Below are positions 15,363 through 23,273 of a stretch of 35,565 nt of DNA, in pieces. Origin of the DNA: Acetobacteraceae bacterium (GTDB lineage Bacteria > Pseudomonadota > Alphaproteobacteria > Acetobacterales > Acetobacteraceae); NCBI GenBank assembly GCA_019750475.1, contig JAIEOO010000115.1, positions 1 through 35,565 on the forward strand. Direction: 5' to 3'. The notes under the pieces were generated by a model. The model worked only from the letters and a program-made list of their open reading frames with translations. It made no database searches and was not told the DNA's origin. Every line of letters starts with the position of its first letter. The first letter of the stretch is position 1. A program made the translations under genes and the position numbers.

Positions 15363-15644
15363 ATGCCCCGCCGCAGCCGCACCACCTGGATCCTCAAGAT
15401 CTCGCGCAGCAACCAGGTGACCATCCCGGCGGCCGTCATCGCGCGGTTCGGCCGCCCCACGCACCTGGAACTGTTTCACAACGACGAAATGATGGGCCTC
15501 TTCCCGTGCACCGTCATGACCTATGAGGAACAGGCGAAGCAGGCCGGGATCCCCGACGTCGTCCTGAACGAGGCCCGCCGCATCCTGCGCGAGCGCGCGG
15601 CGCAAGCCGCCACCCCACCACGAGGGCGCAGCTCTCCCGCCTGA
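15363..15644 (+). CDS. AbrB/MazE/SpoVT-type DNA-binding protein
   Basis: A 93-aa protein. Residues 9-30 (WILKISRSNQVTIPAAVIAR) match the swapped-hairpin AbrB fold, in which a Lys/Arg-Gln-Val-Thr-Ile-Pro core contacts DNA as a dimer. The C-terminal half is helical and charged, with a basic Pro-rich tail. The ribosome binding site AGGAG is six bases before ATG 15363. The gene lies 94 bases upstream of a restriction-modification enzyme on the same strand, with no toxin gene beside it, so a controller of that enzyme is more likely than a classic antitoxin. The control role is inferred. Confidence 0.8.
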   Translation: MPRRSRTTWILKISRSNQVTIPAAVIARFGRPTHLELFHNDEMMGLFPCTVMTYEEQAKQAGIPDVVLNEARRILRERAAQAATPPRGRSSPA

Positions 15645-15653
15645 CTTCCTTCC

Positions 15654-15659
15654 TATAAT
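15654..15659 (+). promoter_or_regulatory. Perfect -10 hexamer before the type IIL enzyme gene
   Basis: TATAAT at 15654-15659, 79 bases before ATG 15739, is a rare perfect -10 element in such GC-rich DNA. I see no good -35 hexamer at 17 bases, so the promoter may need an activator. This gives the enzyme gene a possible promoter separate from the AbrB-like gene. Confidence 0.35.
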
Positions 15660-15738
15660 CCAGCGGGAAGCCGGAACGCAAGCGAAATGCATTGCGCCTT
15701 GCGGAACGCCCGCCCAAGCCGTCAAGATTCCTGCCCGC

Positions 15739-18693
15739 ATGACGCCCGAAGCCTTCATCGCCAAGTGGCGCGCCAACACCCGGCCCGAGCGCGCCTGTTA
15801 TGTCGAGCATTTCAACGACCTCTGCGCCCTTCTCGGCGAACCCACGCCGAACGAAGCCGACCCGGACGGGCGGGACTACGCCTTCGAGAAAGGGGCGACC
15901 AAGATCACGGGCGGCCGCGGCTGGGCCGATGTCTGGCGCCGCAACCGCTTCGCCAAGGAATACAAGAAGAAGGGCACCGAGCTGCGCAAGCACTTCGGGC
16001 AGCTCCAGTCCTACGCCATCGTCCTCGACAATCCGCCGCTGCTCGCGTTGTGCGACACCGAACGCTGGCTCATCCGCACCAACTGGACCAACACCGTCAG
16101 CGAGGAGATCGAACTTCACCTCGATGACCTCGTGCGGCCCGATGCGCGGCAGCGGCTTCGCGCCATGCTGGCCGAGCCCGAGCTGCTTCGCCCCGCCAAG
16201 ACGCGGGAGAAGCTGACCGAGGAAGCCGCCGCCGAACTCGCCGAACTCGCGCAGCGCCTTCGGGCGCGCGGGCATGACGCGCAGGCCGTCGCGCACTTCG
16301 TCAACCGCCTTGTCTTCTGCTTCTTCGCCGACAGCGTCGGGCTCATGCCGCCGGGGCTGCTCCGCAAGCTGCTGGATGCCGGCAGCCGCGCCCCGGACCA
16401 GTTCGAGGCCTTCTGCCGCCAGCTCTTCGCCGCGGCGAGCAAGCCCCAGGGCGCCGTCGGCTTCGACCTCGTTCCCTGGTTCAATGGCGGCCTGTTCGAT
16501 TCCGACGCGGCGCTGCCGCTCGTCCCCGCGGATATCCGCCTGCTCAACCGCCTGTCGGAACCTTCCTGGTCCGACATGGACCCGACGATCTTCGGGACCC
16601 TGTTCGAGCGCGGGCTGGACCCCGACAAGCGCGGCCAACTCGGCGCCCACTACACCGACCGCGACAAGATCATGCGGATCGTGGAGCCGGTGGTCGCCCG
16701 GCCTTGGGCGCGGCGCTGGGACGAGACGCGCGCCCGCATCGAGACGCTGATGGAGCGCCGGGCGCCGTTGCTCGCCGCTGATGCCGAAGCCGCCGCCGCC
16801 GAGATGGCCCGCCGCGCTGGCAGCGCCGCGATGCTGCCGGCCGCCGAGCGCAAGCGTCTCAAGGCGCAGGCCGACGCCCGCGCCCGGCAGGAGCGCGAGC
16901 TTCTCGCCCAGGCCGAGGGCGAGCTGACCCGCTTCCTCGAATCGCTGCGCGGCTATCGCGTGCTCGACCCCGCCTGCGGCAGCGGAAACTTCCTCTACCT
17001 CGCGCTGATGGCGCTGAAGGATGTGGAGCACCGCGCCATCATCGAGGCCCATGCCCTTGGCCTCGCCAATCGCCAGCGGGAGGTGGGGCCGGAATGCGTG
17101 CTGGGGCTGGAGATCGCGCCCTACGCCGCGGAACTCGCCCGCGTCTCCGTCTGGATCGGCGCGATCCAGTGGGCCGTGCGCAACAGCCAGCCCGTGCCCA
17201 TGGACCCGGTGCTGCGTCCGCTGGACCACATCGCCTGCCGCGACGCGCTGCTCGACGCGGACGGCAATCCTGCCGCTTGGCCCGAGGCCGACGCCATCAT
17301 CGGCAACCCGCCCTTTATTGGCGGCAAGGGAATGCTTCGCGCGCTGGGCGAGGATTACGTGACGAGGCTCAGGAGAGCGTATGCGGGGCACGTGCCGGGC
17401 GGCGCGGACTTCGTCTGCTACTGGTTCGAACGTGCGCGCGAGGCATTGGGTGGACGCGCGGAACGTGCAGGCTTGGTCGCCACCAACTCGATACGCGGTG
17501 GGTTGAACCGGCAGGTTCTGAGGCAAATCATCGATACATGTCGGGTTTTCGAAGCCTATGGTGACGAGCCCTGGACATTGGATGGGGCCGCCGTGCGGGT
17601 TTCCATTGTTTGCTTCGGTAGATCGGACGCAGGCGATCCGCTGGTTGTCGATGGATCACCCGCCGCGTTCGTCAACGCGGACCTCACGGCCGACAGGGCG
17701 GATCTCACGCAAGCGGCCCGACAAGCAGAGAACGCAAATGTCGCGTTCATCGGAGTTCAGCTAACGGGGCGCTTCGACATTCCACGCAGCAAAGCCGCCG
17801 AGTGGATATCTGAGCCCACGCATCCTACCGGAGTTACCAATGCCGAAGTGCTCAAGCCGTGGTGGAACGGCATCGATGTAACTTCGCGGAATCGCGATAT
17901 GTGGTGCGTTGACTTTGGGTTGTCTCGCTCCGAGGCCGATGCCGCAGCATTCATTCAACCCTACGCTCACATCGCAAAGGTGGTCAGGCCTGAGCGTGCA
18001 ACGAACAAGGTTCGTGCGCTTCGAGAGTTATGGTGGCGGCATTGGTGCCCCCGGCCGGAACTGATGCAGCGCTTAACCACGCTGCGGCGTGCCATCGTCA
18101 GCCCGGAGGTGTCGAAACACCGGCTCTTCGCTTGGCTACCGGCGGGATACGGCGCGGACAAGAACCTCATCGTGATCGTCCGCGCAGACGACGAGACATT
18201 CGGCATTCTGCATAGCCGCTTCCACGAAGCCTGGGCGCTTAGGCTGGGTACTTCGTTGGAGGATAGGCCTCGCTATACGCCGACCAGCGCGTTCGCGACC
18301 TTCCCCTTCCCCGAGGGCCTCACCCCCGACCTCCCGCCCGAAGGCGCCGCCACCCGCAACCCGGCCGCGCCGCGCATCGCCGCCGTCGCCCGCGCCCTGC
18401 ACGAAGCCCGCGAACGCTGGCTGAACCCGCCCGAATGGGTGGAGGAAGTGCCCGACCTCCTGCCGCACCTGCCGCTCCGGAAGATCCCGCGGGACGCCGA
18501 ATGCGCCCGCCGCCTCAAGGCCCGCACCCTCACCAACCTCTACAACACGCGCGGCAAGCCCGAAGGCGCCTGGCTCGACGCGCTCCACGCCGAACTCGAT
18601 GCCGCGGTGGCCGCCGCTTATGGCTGGCCCGCAGACATCCCGACCGAGGATGCGCTGTCCAGGCTGCTCACCCTCAACCAGGCCCGCGCATGA
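15739..18693 (+). CDS. MmeI-like type IIL restriction-modification enzyme
   Basis: A 984-aa single-chain enzyme that should both methylate and cut DNA. The N-terminal nuclease has D64, E74 and K76, the same D-X9-E-X-K spacing described for MmeI, within GWADVW and FAKEYKKKG. A helical spacer follows (about 150-400). The methyltransferase has motif I DPACGSGNF (D410) and motif IV NPPF (N523-F526), typical of gamma-class adenine methyltransferases. Residues of about 600-850 form the target recognition part, then a C-terminal helical tail. No catalytic residue is visibly missing. GC falls to 50-55% in the recognition part against 73-77% on both sides. The stop overlaps the next gene by four bases. 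Such enzymes methylate one strand and cut about 20 bases away. Confidence 0.9.
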   Translation: MTPEAFIAKWRANTRPERACYVEHFNDLCALLGEPTPNEADPDGRDYAFEKGATKITGGRGWADVWRRNRFAKEYKKKGTELRKHFGQLQSYAIVLDNPPLLALCDTERWLIRTNWTNTVSEEIELHLDDLVRPDARQRLRAMLAEPELLRPAKTREKLTEEAAAELAELAQRLRARGHDAQAVAHFVNRLVFCFFADSVGLMPPGLLRKLLDAGSRAPDQFEAFCRQLFAAASKPQGAVGFDLVPWFNGGLFDSDAALPLVPADIRLLNRLSEPSWSDMDPTIFGTLFERGLDPDKRGQLGAHYTDRDKIMRIVEPVVARPWARRWDETRARIETLMERRAPLLAADAEAAAAEMARRAGSAAMLPAAERKRLKAQADARARQERELLAQAEGELTRFLESLRGYRVLDPACGSGNFLYLALMALKDVEHRAIIEAHALGLANRQREVGPECVLGLEIAPYAAELARVSVWIGAIQWAVRNSQPVPMDPVLRPLDHIACRDALLDADGNPAAWPEADAIIGNPPFIGGKGMLRALGEDYVTRLRRAYAGHVPGGADFVCYWFERAREALGGRAERAGLVATNSIRGGLNRQVLRQIIDTCRVFEAYGDEPWTLDGAAVRVSIVCFGRSDAGDPLVVDGSPAAFVNADLTADRADLTQAARQAENANVAFIGVQLTGRFDIPRSKAAEWISEPTHPTGVTNAEVLKPWWNGIDVTSRNRDMWCVDFGLSRSEADAAAFIQPYAHIAKVVRPERATNKVRALRELWWRHWCPRPELMQRLTTLRRAIVSPEVSKHRLFAWLPAGYGADKNLIVIVRADDETFGILHSRFHEAWALRLGTSLEDRPRYTPTSAFATFPFPEGLTPDLPPEGAATRNPAAPRIAAVARALHEARERWLNPPEWVEEVPDLLPHLPLRKIPRDAECARRLKARTLTNLYNTRGKPEGAWLDALHAELDAAVAAAYGWPADIPTEDALSRLLTLNQARA

Positions 18694-19580
18694 CCTACGC
18701 TTCCCTCGTCGTCCCCCACGCCGAAGAAGGCGGTCATGGCTGGCACTGGGAACCCTTCACGGACGACATCCACGGCCAGCTTCCGGTCTGGATCACCGAG
18801 GTGGTCGAGGGCGGCGTCGTCGCCGTCCGGCACCCGATGCTGGACCGCTGGCGCCTCCCTCTGCCCGGAGGCGCCCCGCGCGCAGTCGCGCTGCTGCGAA
18901 CCGACACGGACATCGGCCTGTGCGCGATCATCGAAATCGCGGAGGACAGCAACAATCTCGCCTCGTTGTTCCCCTTTGTCGGGCGTGGCGTGCAGACCAC
19001 GGCCACGCCTCGCGAAATCCGCCTCCTGGCCGGGGCCAACGAGGCGATCCTGACGCTGGAGGTGGGCGGCGCGCTCGTCACGGCCTTCGATACCTCCTGG
19101 GCCGACGCGCGCACGGTCTATGCGCCGGGCCGCGCCGTCGAGGTGCTGCTGTCCGGGCTCGCGCTGGAGCTTCGGCCCGCCCTGCCGGAGACCGTCGAAG
19201 TCGCACTTCCGGACAACCTGCCCGAAGGCCTGCCGGGCGGCCGCCGCCACGTCCGTCTCGACACTGGCGCTTGGATCCTGCCCCTTGCGGACGGCACGGC
19301 CGATCACGCTCAGGTGCAGGGCCTTGTGCGCCGCGTGGAGGTCCTCCGGCCCGTCCTTGGCCGACCCGCTTGGTTGCTGCGCGTCGCGGCGCTGCGGCCT
19401 CTCGGCGCCGATGAAGGCGAGGAGCATTGCCTCGACCTCCTCGTGACGGACCGCGCCTGGCACGACGTGAAGCCCCCGACCCCAGGCCAGACGGTCCAGG
19501 GCATCGCCTGGCTGCAATGCCGCATCTGGGGCGTCACCGCCGACTTTCCCGAGGATCAGCGCGGCGGACCGGCGCCGTAG
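18690..19580 (+). CDS. Unknown protein coupled to the type IIL enzyme
   Basis: A 296-aa protein whose ATG at 18690 overlaps the restriction-modification stop (ATGA). I recognise no family. It has no signal peptide or membrane segment. The make-up suggests mostly beta structure: short alternating hydrophobic strands (LPVWITEVVEGGVVAVRHP, AILTLEVGGALVTAFDTSWA, WLLRVAALRPLG) and a late GQTVQGIAWLQCRIWG segment that could be an OB-like strand pair. Because it is translated with the enzyme it is likely a partner, a modulator or a second effector of the defence module. It ends three bases before the stop of the convergent receptor gene. Confidence 0.75.
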   Translation: MTYASLVVPHAEEGGHGWHWEPFTDDIHGQLPVWITEVVEGGVVAVRHPMLDRWRLPLPGGAPRAVALLRTDTDIGLCAIIEIAEDSNNLASLFPFVGRGVQTTATPREIRLLAGANEAILTLEVGGALVTAFDTSWADARTVYAPGRAVEVLLSGLALELRPALPETVEVALPDNLPEGLPGGRRHVRLDTGAWILPLADGTADHAQVQGLVRRVEVLRPVLGRPAWLLRVAALRPLGADEGEEHCLDLLVTDRAWHDVKPPTPGQTVQGIAWLQCRIWGVTADFPEDQRGGPAP

Positions 19581-19583
19581 CGC

Positions 19584-20579
19584 CTACTCCATCCGCACAT
19601 TGGCGAAGCGCACGATCTCCGCGTGCCGCCGCAGCTCCGCCGTCAGGTGCTGCGTCAGCCGCTCCGGCGGGCCGCCCATCACGTCGAGGCCCTGCGCCTC
19701 GAAGCGCGCGCGGCTCTCGGGCTCGGCCAGGATCTCGTTGAACAGCCGGTTCATCGCCTGGATGATCGGCTGCGGCGTGCCGCGCGGGGCCAGCAGCCCG
19801 AACCACGTCCCGAACTCCAGCCCCGGCATCCCCAGCTCCGCCGTCGTCGGCACGTCGGGCAGGACGGGGCTGCGCCGGTCGGACAGCACGGCGATCGCGC
19901 GCGCCCGCCCCTCCCGCACCTGCGGCGCGGAGCCGGTGATCAGGTTGAACATCAGCTGGATGCGGCCGGTGAACAGGTCCGCCACCGCCTGCGACAGGCC
20001 ATTGTAGGGCACATGGGTCATCTCGGCGCCCGTCGCCTGGCTGTAGAGCGCGGCCGCCATGTGCATCGAGCTTCCGATGCCCGAGGACCCGTAGGAGAGC
20101 TGGCCCGGATGGGCGCGAACGTGGCGCGTGAACTCCTCGAGGCTGCGCGCCGGGAAATCGGGCGTCACGATCAGGATGTTCGGCACGTTGCCGATCAGGA
20201 TCACCGGCTCGAAGTCGCGCAGCGGGTCGAAGGGCAGGGAGGCGTACATGGCCGGGTTGGTCGCCAGCGTCCCGGCCCAGCTCCACAGGAAGGTATAGCC
20301 ATCGGCCGCGCTGCGGGCGGCGACGCCGGCGCCGACATTCCCGTTCGCCCCCGGCCGGTTGTCCACCACGCTCCGCTGCGGCAGCCGCTTGTCGAGCTCG
20401 GCCGCCATGATGCGCGCCAGCGTGTCGGCCGTGCCCGCCCCGCCCGCCGCCGGCAGCACCAGCCGGACGGGCCGCTCGGGCCAGCCCGGCACGGGTTGCG
20501 CCGGCTGGGCGAGCGCCGGCGCCACGCCCATCCCGGCGCCCATCGCGGCGGCCAGCAGGCGTCGGGTCGGGAAGGTCAT
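19584..20579 (-). CDS. Bug-family tripartite tricarboxylate transporter receptor
   Basis: A 331-aa periplasmic binding protein. The signal peptide (MTFPTRRLLAAAMGAGMGVA, cut after ALA) is followed by the family's WPERPVRLVLP start, an AGGAGTADTLAR loop and an N-RPGANGNVGAGVAA segment that binds carboxylates by water-mediated contacts. FDPLRDF and VPYNG motifs are also present. Bug proteins feed TctAB-type membrane permeases or act as orphans that sense carboxylic acids. No permease genes are here. I chose ATG 20579; upstream in-frame sequence to 20693 has no signal-peptide character. It is divergent from the flavoprotein gene. Confidence 0.9.
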   Translation of the reverse strand: MTFPTRRLLAAAMGAGMGVAPALAQPAQPVPGWPERPVRLVLPAAGGAGTADTLARIMAAELDKRLPQRSVVDNRPGANGNVGAGVAARSAADGYTFLWSWAGTLATNPAMYASLPFDPLRDFEPVILIGNVPNILIVTPDFPARSLEEFTRHVRAHPGQLSYGSSGIGSSMHMAAALYSQATGAEMTHVPYNGLSQAVADLFTGRIQLMFNLITGSAPQVREGRARAIAVLSDRRSPVLPDVPTTAELGMPGLEFGTWFGLLAPRGTPQPIIQAMNRLFNEILAEPESRARFEAQGLDVMGGPPERLTQHLTAELRRHAEIVRFANVRME

Positions 20580-20706
20580 GGACGGCACCTCGGGGACGAT
20601 GCCGGCAATCTGGGGGGTCGCCCCGGCGCGCTGCAAGGCTCGGCCGGACCGTCCCCGCGCGGCCATGGACAGGCGTGGCCGGCGGGCCGACATTCACGGC
20701 GGCCTC

Positions 20707-22149
20707 ATGAACCAGACGACCCGCATCCCCGCTCCTGGCCTCACCGCGCTGGAAGCCCGCCTCGCCCGTGACCTGGAGGCGCTGAACCTGCCCCCGCGCC
20801 CCTGGGTGCCGGCCCGCTTCCGCGGCGGGGAACGGGTGTGGGACGTGGTGGTGATCGGCGCCGGCATGAACGGCATCGCCGCCGCCGGCGCGCTGCGGCT
20901 GCACGGCATCGCCCATATCCGCGTGCTCGAGGCGGCCGAACCGGGACGGGAAGGGCCCTGGACCAGCTTCGCGCGGATGGACACGCTGCGCAGCCCGAAG
21001 ACGCTGCCCGGCCCCTGCCTCGGCCAGCCCGCGCTCACCTTCCGCGCCTGGTACGAGGCGGGCTTCGGCGAGGCGGCCTGGGACGCGCTCTACAAGATCC
21101 CCAACGCCGTCTGGCAGGACTACCTCTCCTGGCTGCAGCGGGCGCTCCGGCTGCCCATCACGCATGGCGCCGCGGTGACCCGCATCCAGCCCGCGGATGG
21201 GCTGCTCCGCGTCGAGACCGCGGCGGGGGAGGCGATGCTGGCCCGGCGCGTCGTGAAGGCGTCGGGCCGGATGGGGGCAGGGGGCCTCGTCACGCCCGGC
21301 TTCATCCCGCGCGACCTCTGGTCCGACCTCGCCGCCCATGCGGGCGAGGCGATCGACTTCGCGCGCCTCGCCGGCAAGTCGCTCGCCGTGCTCGGCGGCG
21401 GCGCCTCCGCCTGGGACAACGCGGCGACGGCGCTCGAACAGGGGGCGGCCGAGGCGCATCTCTACATCCGCCGCGCCGCCTTGCCCCAGGTGAACAAGAG
21501 CCGCGGCGCCGGCTTCCACTTCCACCTGGGCTGGGCCCAGCTGCCCGACGCCGACCGCTGGGACCTCATCGCCTACATGCACGACCACATGGCCCCGCCC
21601 CCGCACGAGACGGTGAATCGCGGCCTGCGGCAGAAGGGGCTGCGCGTCCATCTCGGGTCGCCCCTGCGCGCGGCGCGGCGGGAAGGGGCGAAGGTCGTCG
21701 TCGCGCTGGCGGACGGGCGGGAGGTCGCGCACGACTTCCTCATCGTCGGCACGGGCTTCCTCGTGGACGTGTCCCGGATCCCCGAGCTCGCGGAACTCGG
21801 TCCCCACATCGCCCGCTGGCGGGACCGCTACACGCCGCCCCCCGGCCTGGAGCGCGAGGAGATGGCGGAATTCCCCTATCTCGGCGAAGGCTTCGAACTG
21901 CTGCCGCGGACCGCCGCCGCGCCGCCGGAACTCTCGGCCATCCACCTCTTCAACTACGGCGCCCATGCCAGCCAGGGCGGCATCGCGAGCGACATCCCCG
22001 GCATCAACGTCGCCGCCGACCGCCTCGCCAAGTCCATCGCGCGCGACTTCTTCCGCGCCGACATCGCCGAGCTCCGCGAGGAGGTCGCCGCCTACGACGA
22101 GCCCGAGCTCAAGGGCACGCCCTACTTCATCCCGGGAGAGACCCCATGA
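20707..22149 (+). CDS. FAD/NAD(P)-binding flavoprotein (BVMO/N-hydroxylase-like)
   Basis: A 480-aa protein with two dinucleotide folds: VVVIGAGMNGIAAAGAL near residue 48 binds FAD and SLAVLGGGASAWDNAATAL near residue 228 binds NAD(P)H. The layout is that of class B flavin monooxygenases and related NAD(P)-dependent oxidoreductases. The classic Baeyer-Villiger fingerprint (FxGxxxHxxxWP) is not visible, so the reaction is uncertain. The stop overlaps the start of the CMD-domain gene by four bases, and a Bug receptor is divergent 127 bases away. This suggests uptake and oxidation of one organic acid or related compound. Confidence 0.82.
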   Translation: MNQTTRIPAPGLTALEARLARDLEALNLPPRPWVPARFRGGERVWDVVVIGAGMNGIAAAGALRLHGIAHIRVLEAAEPGREGPWTSFARMDTLRSPKTLPGPCLGQPALTFRAWYEAGFGEAAWDALYKIPNAVWQDYLSWLQRALRLPITHGAAVTRIQPADGLLRVETAAGEAMLARRVVKASGRMGAGGLVTPGFIPRDLWSDLAAHAGEAIDFARLAGKSLAVLGGGASAWDNAATALEQGAAEAHLYIRRAALPQVNKSRGAGFHFHLGWAQLPDADRWDLIAYMHDHMAPPPHETVNRGLRQKGLRVHLGSPLRAARREGAKVVVALADGREVAHDFLIVGTGFLVDVSRIPELAELGPHIARWRDRYTPPPGLEREEMAEFPYLGEGFELLPRTAAAPPELSAIHLFNYGAHASQGGIASDIPGINVAADRLAKSIARDFFRADIAELREEVAAYDEPELKGTPYFIPGETP

Positions 22150-23213
22150 CGCTGCAAGGGGCGGCCACGGCGCCGCACGACATCCTGGCCGAGCTGTCGC
22201 GCCGGGCTCCCGCCGCCTGGGCCGATTGGCGCCCCGAGGGCAAGGCCGCCATCGCCGGCAGCGAACGCGCGATCTTCGAGGGGCCCTCGGGCCTGACGCG
22301 CGCCGAGCGCCACGCCGTCGCCGCCATCTGCGCCGAGCTCTGCGGGGAGAGCGAGCTGGCCGGCTACCACCGCGCCCTCGGCGAGGAGGACAAGGCGACG
22401 CACCGCCTGCCGGCGCTGGCGGCGCACGCCGAGATGCTGTCGCTCCGCCCGCACAAGGCGAGCCGCGCCTGGATCCAGGAGCTGGAGCGCGCGCATCTCG
22501 CGCCGCGCGACATCGTGATGCTGTCCCAGCTGGTGGCTTATGTGCATTTCGTCGCGCGCATGCTCGCGGCGCTGCGCGCCATGGCGGCGCCCGCCGTCGC
22601 CGACGCGCCGCCCGCCCTCGTCCTGCCCGCGCGGGAGGCCGGCACGGCCGATTTCGGCTTCACCATGGAGAAGCTCGAATGGGATGCCTGGGCCCCCGTG
22701 CTCGACCTCGCCCAGGCCGGCCCGGACGAGATCGCCGTGCTGGAGGAGAGCCACCCCCAGGCCAGGACGAGCGACTACTACCTGCTGCTCGTGCAGGAGC
22801 CCGAGGTGCTGCGCCAGCGCTCCAGGCTGTTCAACACCATCATGTACGGCCCGCGCGGCGGCTCCCGCGCCGAGCGCGAATGGGCCAGCACGGTCGAGAG
22901 CCTTCTGAATGGCTGCCCCTACTGCGCCTCGGTCCACGCGCAGCGCTACGTGCAGCTCGCGAAGGACGAGGTGGGCATGCGCCGCCTGCTGATGGAGGGG
23001 GCGCGGGCCGAGATGCCGCCGCGGCTGCGCGCCATCACCGACGCGTCGCTGCGCCTCTCCCTCACGCCGCCGGCGCTCACGCCCGCGGCGATCGGCGCGC
23101 TGCGCGGGCAGGGCATGGCCGATGAGGAGATCCTCGACGTGCTGGCGGCCGTCGCGATGTTCGCCTGGGCCAACCGCCTGATGCAGACGCTGGGCGAGCC
23201 GCGGCGGCCCTGA
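22146..23213 (+). CDS. Double CMD/AhpD-domain protein (Avi_7170 + Avi_7169-like fusion)
   Basis: A 355-aa protein built from two carboxymuconolactone decarboxylase-like domains. The second carries the redox CxxC and histidine (C257-P-Y-C260, H264, in NGCPYCASVHAQRY) typical of alkylhydroperoxidases. The first lacks CxxC (C62 and C66 only) and ends in a helical region. I recall two separate families that are usually neighbours, a CMD protein of the Avi_7170 type and an alkylhydroperoxidase of the Avi_7169 type; here both seem joined in one chain. It overlaps the flavoprotein gene and probably detoxifies peroxide formed by it, or acts in the same pathway. Confidence 0.82.
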   Translation: MTLQGAATAPHDILAELSRRAPAAWADWRPEGKAAIAGSERAIFEGPSGLTRAERHAVAAICAELCGESELAGYHRALGEEDKATHRLPALAAHAEMLSLRPHKASRAWIQELERAHLAPRDIVMLSQLVAYVHFVARMLAALRAMAAPAVADAPPALVLPAREAGTADFGFTMEKLEWDAWAPVLDLAQAGPDEIAVLEESHPQARTSDYYLLLVQEPEVLRQRSRLFNTIMYGPRGGSRAEREWASTVESLLNGCPYCASVHAQRYVQLAKDEVGMRRLLMEGARAEMPPRLRAITDASLRLSLTPPALTPAAIGALRGQGMADEEILDVLAAVAMFAWANRLMQTLGEPRRP

Positions 23214-23230
23214 CGCCGGGCTTGCCGCGC

Positions 23231-23271
23231 GCCGCCCCGCCGGGGTTGTATTCCCGTCGGGGAGGGGCGGC
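23231..23271 (+). promoter_or_regulatory. Inverted repeat covering the protease ribosome binding site
   Basis: GCCGCCCC (23231-23238) and GGGGCGGC (23264-23271) can form an 8-bp all-GC stem. The second arm includes the purine-rich ribosome binding site just before ATG 23274. In DNA this GC-rich such a repeat may be chance. Confidence 0.3.
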
Positions 23272-23273
23272 CC

